From: Gerris lacustris
Lineage: Eukaryota > Arthropoda > Insecta > Hemiptera > Gerridae
Assembly: GCA_951217055.1 (NCBI GenBank)
Contig: OX578286.1
Span: 14,905,050-14,969,049 of the forward strand
Reading direction: 5' to 3'
Length of the DNA stretch: 64,000 nt
Shown here: positions 63,727-64,000 of the stretch, piece by piece
Layout: each line of letters begins with the position of its first letter
Numbering within the stretch: the stretch's first letter is position 1
Notes under the pieces: model-generated
What the model saw: the letters and a program-made list of their open reading frames with translations, nothing else
What the model was told of the DNA's origin: nothing
Database searches by the model: none
Made by a program: the position numbers and the translations under genes

Positions 63727-64000
63727 TATATATATAAAGCTTAATACCACAAATCCATCACAGAACCTCTAGCAATTTTGTATGGAGGTTCCTCTCTCAG
63801 GTGTTTGCTAAAAAATATTATTTGAAATCCGCCATCATGATTCAAAATGGTGGACATTAATAAGCAGAATTCAACGATATCTGCAGAACCAATTGCACTA
63901 GAACCTTGATATTCAGAAGCTAGCTTCCTTTTACGCCATAAAAAAAACTTGTAATAGGGTTTTTCAATCGACCATTTTGTTTAAAGATGGTGGCTGTATT
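63727..64000. other. no gene recognised
   Basis: AT-rich; GCCATCATGATTCAAAATGG (63832-63851) and similar phrases near the window end resemble MITE-like repeats. Continues beyond the window. Confidence 0.35.

Overview
The window reads as repeat-dominated nuclear DNA of a metazoan, most likely an arthropod. It is AT-rich, with no operons, ribosome-binding sites or dense coding. It is packed with eukaryotic transposons: Ty3/gypsy LTR elements, I/Jockey-type and RTE-type LINEs, a Penelope-like element, mariner, palindromic MITEs, and tRNA- or 5S-derived SINE pieces. It also holds long (TA)n tracts, minisatellites and a 70-bp satellite. I found no convincing host gene exon; every protein-coding stretch I recognise belongs to a mobile element.

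Left part (1-13.4 kb). A 5'-truncated LINE on the minus strand (2280-3682) has a 13-bp target-site duplication and an intact RNase H domain. A decayed RTE-type endonuclease fragment follows (5011-5500). A dispersed repeat (called family A here) is split at 8544/12183 by a 3.6-kb composite insertion flanked by an 18-bp duplication. Inside the insertion lies a Penelope-like element (8818-11249). Its RT/GIY-YIG gene sits between ~400-bp inverted arms, each carrying a minimal hammerhead-ribozyme-like motif.

13.4-24.1 kb. A strongly purine-rich tract with a 71-bp tandem repeat hosts a young Ty3/gypsy derivative (14082-16126; TSD AGTCA; LTRs differ at 1 of 138 positions). It keeps gag and protease but has lost RT, RNase H and most of integrase by an in-frame internal deletion. 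A nearly complete minus-strand Ty3/gypsy element follows (19345-23393; TSD TCGGT; 145-bp LTRs identical), with one nonsense codon and one frameshift. Next comes a 584-bp palindromic MITE, with a second copy at 58787-59346.

24-45 kb. Mostly foldback elements, family A-E repeats, minisatellites (54, 43 and 75 bp), tRNA-like and 5S-like SINE pieces, a PIF/Harbinger-type MITE inside a SINE, and an internally deleted mariner (43073-43946). The loop of the foldback at 25428-25695 carries a hammerhead core with all conserved boxes in place.

45.7-48.6 kb. About 41 copies of a 70-bp satellite in two linked sequence variants; at 47.1-47.9 kb these form a 420-bp higher-order repeat.

48.6-64 kb. More family A and B copies, LINE fragments (49578-49790, 54570-55267), several MITEs, a tRNA-Leu-like SINE head, and at 61581-63726 a 2.1-kb long-hairpin transposon whose ~830-bp arms both carry the 3' part of a transposase gene. 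Nearly all of the window can be read as nested, successive transposon insertions, several of which can be put in relative order.
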